From Deltaproteobacteria bacterium (GTDB lineage Bacteria; Desulfobacterota; Desulfarculia; Adiutricales; Adiutricaceae), in contig JAIRNQ010000011.1 of NCBI GenBank assembly GCA_031257955.1, positions 1 to 6,615 of the forward strand: a stretch of 6,615 nt of DNA. Direction: 5' to 3'. A program made the position numbers and the translations under genes. Numbering within the stretch: the stretch's first letter is position 1; every line of letters begins with the position of its first letter. The notes below the pieces were generated by a model. That model did not search any database. It worked only from the letters and a program-made list of their open reading frames with translations, and had not been told where the DNA came from. This document shows, in pieces, positions 4,638 through 6,615 of this stretch.

Positions 4638-5357
4638 ATGCCTCGACAAAAGGCCACCGTCAAAGGCGAAGACGGCCTCGCCAAATTCCCGGTGGTGGAT
4701 CTGCATACCCACACCATCCAATCGGACGGGGCCCTGGCCCCGGCCGAGTTGTCCCGGCGGGCGGCGGTCAAGGGTTATAAATATCTGGGCCTAAGCGATC
4801 ACGTCGATCAGTCCAATTTGGAAAGCGTTTTGGTGGCGGCCCTGCGGGCGGCCGAGGCCCTGTCTGGCGAGATTGGCCTGACCCTTCTGGCCGGGGTGGA
4901 ATTGACCCACGTCCCGCCGCGGCGCATTGGGGCCATGGTGGAACGGGCCCGGGAACTGGGCGCCGATTTCCTGGTCGTCCACGGCGAAAGCCCGGTGGAA
5001 CCGGTGGCCCCGGGGACCAACCTGGCGGCCATAGAGGCCGGGGTGGACATCTTGGCCCACCCGGGTTTGATCTCCCCGGCCGAGGTGGCCCTGGCCGCCA
5101 AGATGGGCGTGTATTTGGAACTTTCCGGGCGGGGCGGGCACGGCTTCGGCAACGGCCTGGTGGCCTCCTTGGCCAGGGCCCATGGGGCCAAGCTGTTGGT
5201 CAATTCCGACGCCCACGCCCCCTCCGACTTGATGACGCCCGAATACCAGAGAATGGTCGCCCTGGGCGCCGGACTTTCGGAAAGCGAGTATGGGACTTTG
5301 ATCGGCCAGGCCTTGACCTTGGCCAAGCGTTTGGCCAAAAAAGGGGGCCGGGCTTGA
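4638..5357 (+). CDS. PHP-domain protein, histidinol-phosphate-phosphatase-like
   Basis: The 239-residue protein is one compact PHP domain, a metal-dependent phosphoesterase fold. All the expected metal ligands are visible: DLHTHT (H23, H25), D30, SDH (D54, H55), GVELTH (E88, H91), VVHGE (H115), ILAHPG (H141) and NSDAH (D191, H193). The catalytic site therefore looks intact. It resembles the short stand-alone proteins annotated as histidinol phosphate phosphatase domain-containing, whose real substrate is unknown; no histidine-synthesis gene is nearby. The ATG at 4638 is the first in-frame ATG and lies about 15 residues before the conserved core. Only a weak GGA (4628-4630) and AAGG (4619-4622) precede it. 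Its TGA overlaps a TTG in the sequence TTGA (5354-5357), the start of a duplicated gene junction. Confidence 0.92.
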   Translation: MPRQKATVKGEDGLAKFPVVDLHTHTIQSDGALAPAELSRRAAVKGYKYLGLSDHVDQSNLESVLVAALRAAEALSGEIGLTLLAGVELTHVPPRRIGAMVERARELGADFLVVHGESPVEPVAPGTNLAAIEAGVDILAHPGLISPAEVALAAKMGVYLELSGRGGHGFGNGLVASLARAHGAKLLVNSDAHAPSDLMTPEYQRMVALGAGLSESEYGTLIGQALTLAKRLAKKGGRA

Positions 5358-5437
5358 AAAAGCTCATTGCCGTAAAGCCGACCGCCAAGGTCTTGGCCTT
5401 GGCCTTGGCCTGGGCCAAGAAAGGGAGCCGGGCTTGA
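5354..5437 (+). CDS. 27-codon mini-ORF created by the junction duplication
   Basis: A TTG at 5354, overlapping the PHP stop and preceded by AAGGGGG (5341-5347), opens a 27-residue frame. It begins LKKLIAVKPTAK, has a short hydrophobic run VLALALAWA and ends AKKGSRA, echoing the AKKGGRA end of the PHP protein. Its TGA (5435-5437) overlaps the TTG start of the periplasmic protein. It is probably an older copy of that gene's start, cut short by the duplication. Translation would couple the two full genes. Confidence 0.4.
   Translation: MKKLIAVKPTAKVLALALAWAKKGSRA
5421..5427 (+). promoter_or_regulatory. Ribosome binding site deciding the TTG start of the periplasmic protein gene
   Basis: AAGGGAG ends six bases before TTG 5434. 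No in-frame ATG or GTG lies between this site and the hydrophobic segment, so TTG is the best start despite being a rare initiator. Confidence 0.7.
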
Positions 5438-6441
5438 AAAAGCTCACCGCCGTAAAGCTGGCCATACTGGCCCCGGCCCTGGCCTTTTTGGCCTGGTGGG
5501 GCTGGTCCGGCAATTTCTCCGTCAACAGTCCGTCCCTCTTCACCCTCCATGACCAGGAGGCCTTTTACGCCCTGCAAGCCGGCCAAACCTCCTTGGGTTA
5601 CGCCCATAGGGCCGTCAAGGAGGATCCCCAGTCCGGCCTGACCACCCTCTCGGAAGAGTCCGTCCTCAAAGTCAGCTTCGCCGGCCAGCCCCTCACGCTA
5701 AAAACCGTGTCGGAAACGGTCTTCGGCGCCGACGGGCGCCCGGTTTCGGCCGTCTTTAGTCTGCCCTTCGGCAACTTGGGCGGCGAAGCCAGGGCCGTGG
5801 TCGAGGGGCAAGAATTGGTCTGCCGGATAACCGTCTCCGGCCAAACCCACGAGGCCCGGGCCGCCCTGCCGCCGGCCGGGCCGGTTTTGGTCTCCGGCGT
5901 GGTCCCCTGGCTGGCCCACCAACGCAACGTCCCCATGGGTAGGCCCATTGGCCTTAGCCTTCTGGATCCTTTGTCCATGGAATTTAAGCCGGCGAATCTG
6001 ATCGTCGAGAACGTGACCGAAATGTCCGACGAGCGGGAGATCTACAAGCTGACCCTGCGGTTCATGGGCGGGGAGAACGCCGAGTGGATCAACTCCGAAG
6101 GCCGGCTCATCCGCCAGCTAAACCCCGGCTTGGGCATCGGGCTGAACGTGCTTGGCGAGAGCCAATTCGAGGTGGCCCGGGCCGAGTTGGACAAAGCCAT
6201 GGCCGAGGAGGCCCCCGTCCCCGACGGCCCACTGGCCGCGCTCATCGGCGGGTTTTTGTCGGGCGAAGGCCTGGACGTACTGGGCCAAGCCCTTTCCCGG
6301 GGCGGGCAAGCCAGCCCCTGGACCTTGGTGCCGACCGAAAGTTCGCCCGACCCTGGGACGGGCCAGTCCCAAGGGCCCGTTGGGCCCGAAAAATCTGAGG
6401 CGCCAGAGGCGTCTGAAGGGCCTGAAGGGGCCGGCGATTGA
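5434..6441 (+). CDS. Secreted or membrane-anchored periplasmic protein of unknown function, ABC-transporter neighbour
   Basis: The 335-residue product starts with a signal sequence or membrane anchor: positive residues (KK, K8), then a hydrophobic stretch at 9-24 ending in WWGW. No lipobox cysteine is seen. Residues 40-230 look like a beta-rich soluble domain, with YALQAGQTSLGY (45-56) and, near the end, AEWINSEGRLIRQ (216-228) followed by NPGLGIGL. The order WI-x-x-x-GR-x-x-R resembles domains found beside transglutaminase-like proteins and ABC-2 transporters, but I cannot name the family. The tail (298-335) is Pro/Glu/Ser/Gly-rich and probably disordered. Only one cysteine (C130) is present. 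TTG 5434 has a good ribosome binding site and overlaps the stop of the preceding mini-ORF. Position between the PHP gene and an ABC ATPase suggests one operon and perhaps a role in envelope transport. Confidence 0.8.
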   Translation: MKKLTAVKLAILAPALAFLAWWGWSGNFSVNSPSLFTLHDQEAFYALQAGQTSLGYAHRAVKEDPQSGLTTLSEESVLKVSFAGQPLTLKTVSETVFGADGRPVSAVFSLPFGNLGGEARAVVEGQELVCRITVSGQTHEARAALPPAGPVLVSGVVPWLAHQRNVPMGRPIGLSLLDPLSMEFKPANLIVENVTEMSDEREIYKLTLRFMGGENAEWINSEGRLIRQLNPGLGIGLNVLGESQFEVARAELDKAMAEEAPVPDGPLAALIGGFLSGEGLDVLGQALSRGGQASPWTLVPTESSPDPGTGQSQGPVGPEKSEAPEASEGPEGAGD

Positions 6442-6512
6442 AGTCACGGGCCCTGGACCTGACCCGTTTGGCCGAACTGTTTGCGGCCAAAACCGCCACA
6501 AACGTTCGTTAG
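6438..6512 (+). pseudogene. Short open frame overlapping the periplasmic gene stop, possible remnant
   Basis: A TTG at 6438 overlaps the TGA at 6439-6441 in the same TTGA arrangement seen twice upstream. It opens 24 codons (LKSRALDLTRLAELFA...KTATNVR) ending in TAG at 6510-6512. The helical, charged sequence looks more protein-like than usual chance frames, but no clear ribosome binding site precedes it. It may be the start of a decayed gene, a small protein, or nothing. Confidence 0.2.
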
Positions 6513-6520
6513 GCACATGA

Positions 6521-6583
6521 TTGTTAGATCGGCCTAAGCCGCCGCCGTTGATCGGCCAGGCTTTGGTCGAGGGGGCGCGATGA
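6521..6583 (+). pseudogene. Short open frame ending in an ATGA overlap with the ABC gene, possible remnant
   Basis: A frame open from 6521 ends LIGQALVEGAR at TGA 6581-6583, which overlaps the ABC gene's ATG (6580-6582) as ATGA. That overlap is typical of a coupled upstream gene, yet the frame is only 20 codons long and is closed by TGA at 6518-6520. LIGQAL also occurs near the C-terminus of the PHP protein, encoded by an identical 14-mer. Confidence 0.2.
6569..6575 (+). promoter_or_regulatory. Ribosome binding site of the ABC ATPase gene
   Basis: GAGGGGG lies four to seven bases before the ATG at 6580 and supports that start. Confidence 0.65.
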
Positions 6584-6615
6584 TTAGAGTAGAACGGGTA
6601 AACAAAAATTACCGG
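6580..6615 (+). CDS. ABC transporter ATP-binding protein, 5' end only
   Basis: Twelve codons are visible, MIRVERVNKNYR, before the window ends. The pattern M-I-x-V-x-x-V-x-K-x-Y is the typical first strand of ABC-transporter ATPases, which couple ATP hydrolysis to transport at the inner membrane. The Walker motifs lie outside the window. A strong ribosome binding site precedes the ATG. It is likely the ATPase of an ABC-2-type exporter transcribed together with the PHP and periplasmic genes, but the transporter class is an inference. Confidence 0.7.
   Translation, partial: MIRVERVNKNYR

Larger units (their letters stand above)
5301..5460 (+). repeat. 80-bp tandem duplication of the PHP/periplasmic gene junction
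   Basis: Positions 5301-5380 and 5381-5460 are adjacent direct copies. By hand they match at about 64 of 80 positions without gaps, rising to 44 of 50 in the last 50 bases. Each copy contains an AAGGG(A/G)G ribosome binding site, the stop/start overlap GGGCTTGAAAAAGCTC, and the first codons of the downstream gene. Similarity drops to background after 5460, so the unit is close to 80 bp. Since 80 is not a multiple of three, the second copy is read in another frame. Confidence 0.85.

Overview
The window is GC-rich bacterial DNA, with a strong preference for GCC, GGC and CTG/TTG codons and a visible excess of GGCC. The gene set suggests an anaerobic, corrinoid-using bacterium, perhaps a deltaproteobacterium (Desulfobacterota): a pterin-dependent methyltransferase of the AcsE type, a UPF0210/DUF711 protein, and a PHP-domain protein in a run with a periplasmic protein and an ABC transporter. 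That placement is an inference from gene content and base composition. No rRNA or species marker is present.

Layout. Positions 1-286 hold five head-to-tail copies of a 57/58-bp repeat, which decays just beyond the 3' end of a minus-strand methyltetrahydrofolate:corrinoid methyltransferase gene (307-1137). A 666-bp non-coding stretch separates it from a divergent plus-strand UPF0210 gene (1804-3177). That stretch contains a near-consensus sigma-70 promoter (TTGACT-17-TATAAT, 1568-1596), which would give UPF0210 an unusually long leader of about 200 nt. Directly after UPF0210 lies a second, unrelated tandem array (26-bp unit, about eight copies, 3201-3410), followed by a GGTT-rich tract (3441-3490).

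Further right, a dyad overlapping a possible -10 box (3531-3551) and a 16-codon leader ORF (3585-3635) precede a three-part protein: zinc ribbon, long low-complexity linker, and small beta-rich C-terminal domain (3644-4504). A run of three same-strand genes follows: a PHP-domain phosphoesterase-like protein (4638-5357), a membrane-anchored or secreted periplasmic protein of unknown function (5434-6441), and the first 12 codons of an ABC-transporter ATPase (6580 to the edge). The PHP/periplasmic junction has been duplicated in tandem (80-bp unit). This leaves two TTGA stop/start overlaps and a 27-codon mini-ORF between the genes. A 138-bp gap before the ABC gene holds two short open frames that overlap the flanking genes and could be remnants of a lost gene.

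The most distinctive theme is local tandem duplication: two different intergenic arrays flanking a divergent gene pair, peptide-level repeats inside the zinc-ribbon protein, and a duplicated gene junction. I see no CRISPR array, insertion sequence, integrase, toxin-antitoxin pair or tRNA. No complete new defence or metabolic system can be supported. The best candidates for something undescribed are the two arrays, the long leader of UPF0210 and the zinc-ribbon/linker/beta-domain protein.
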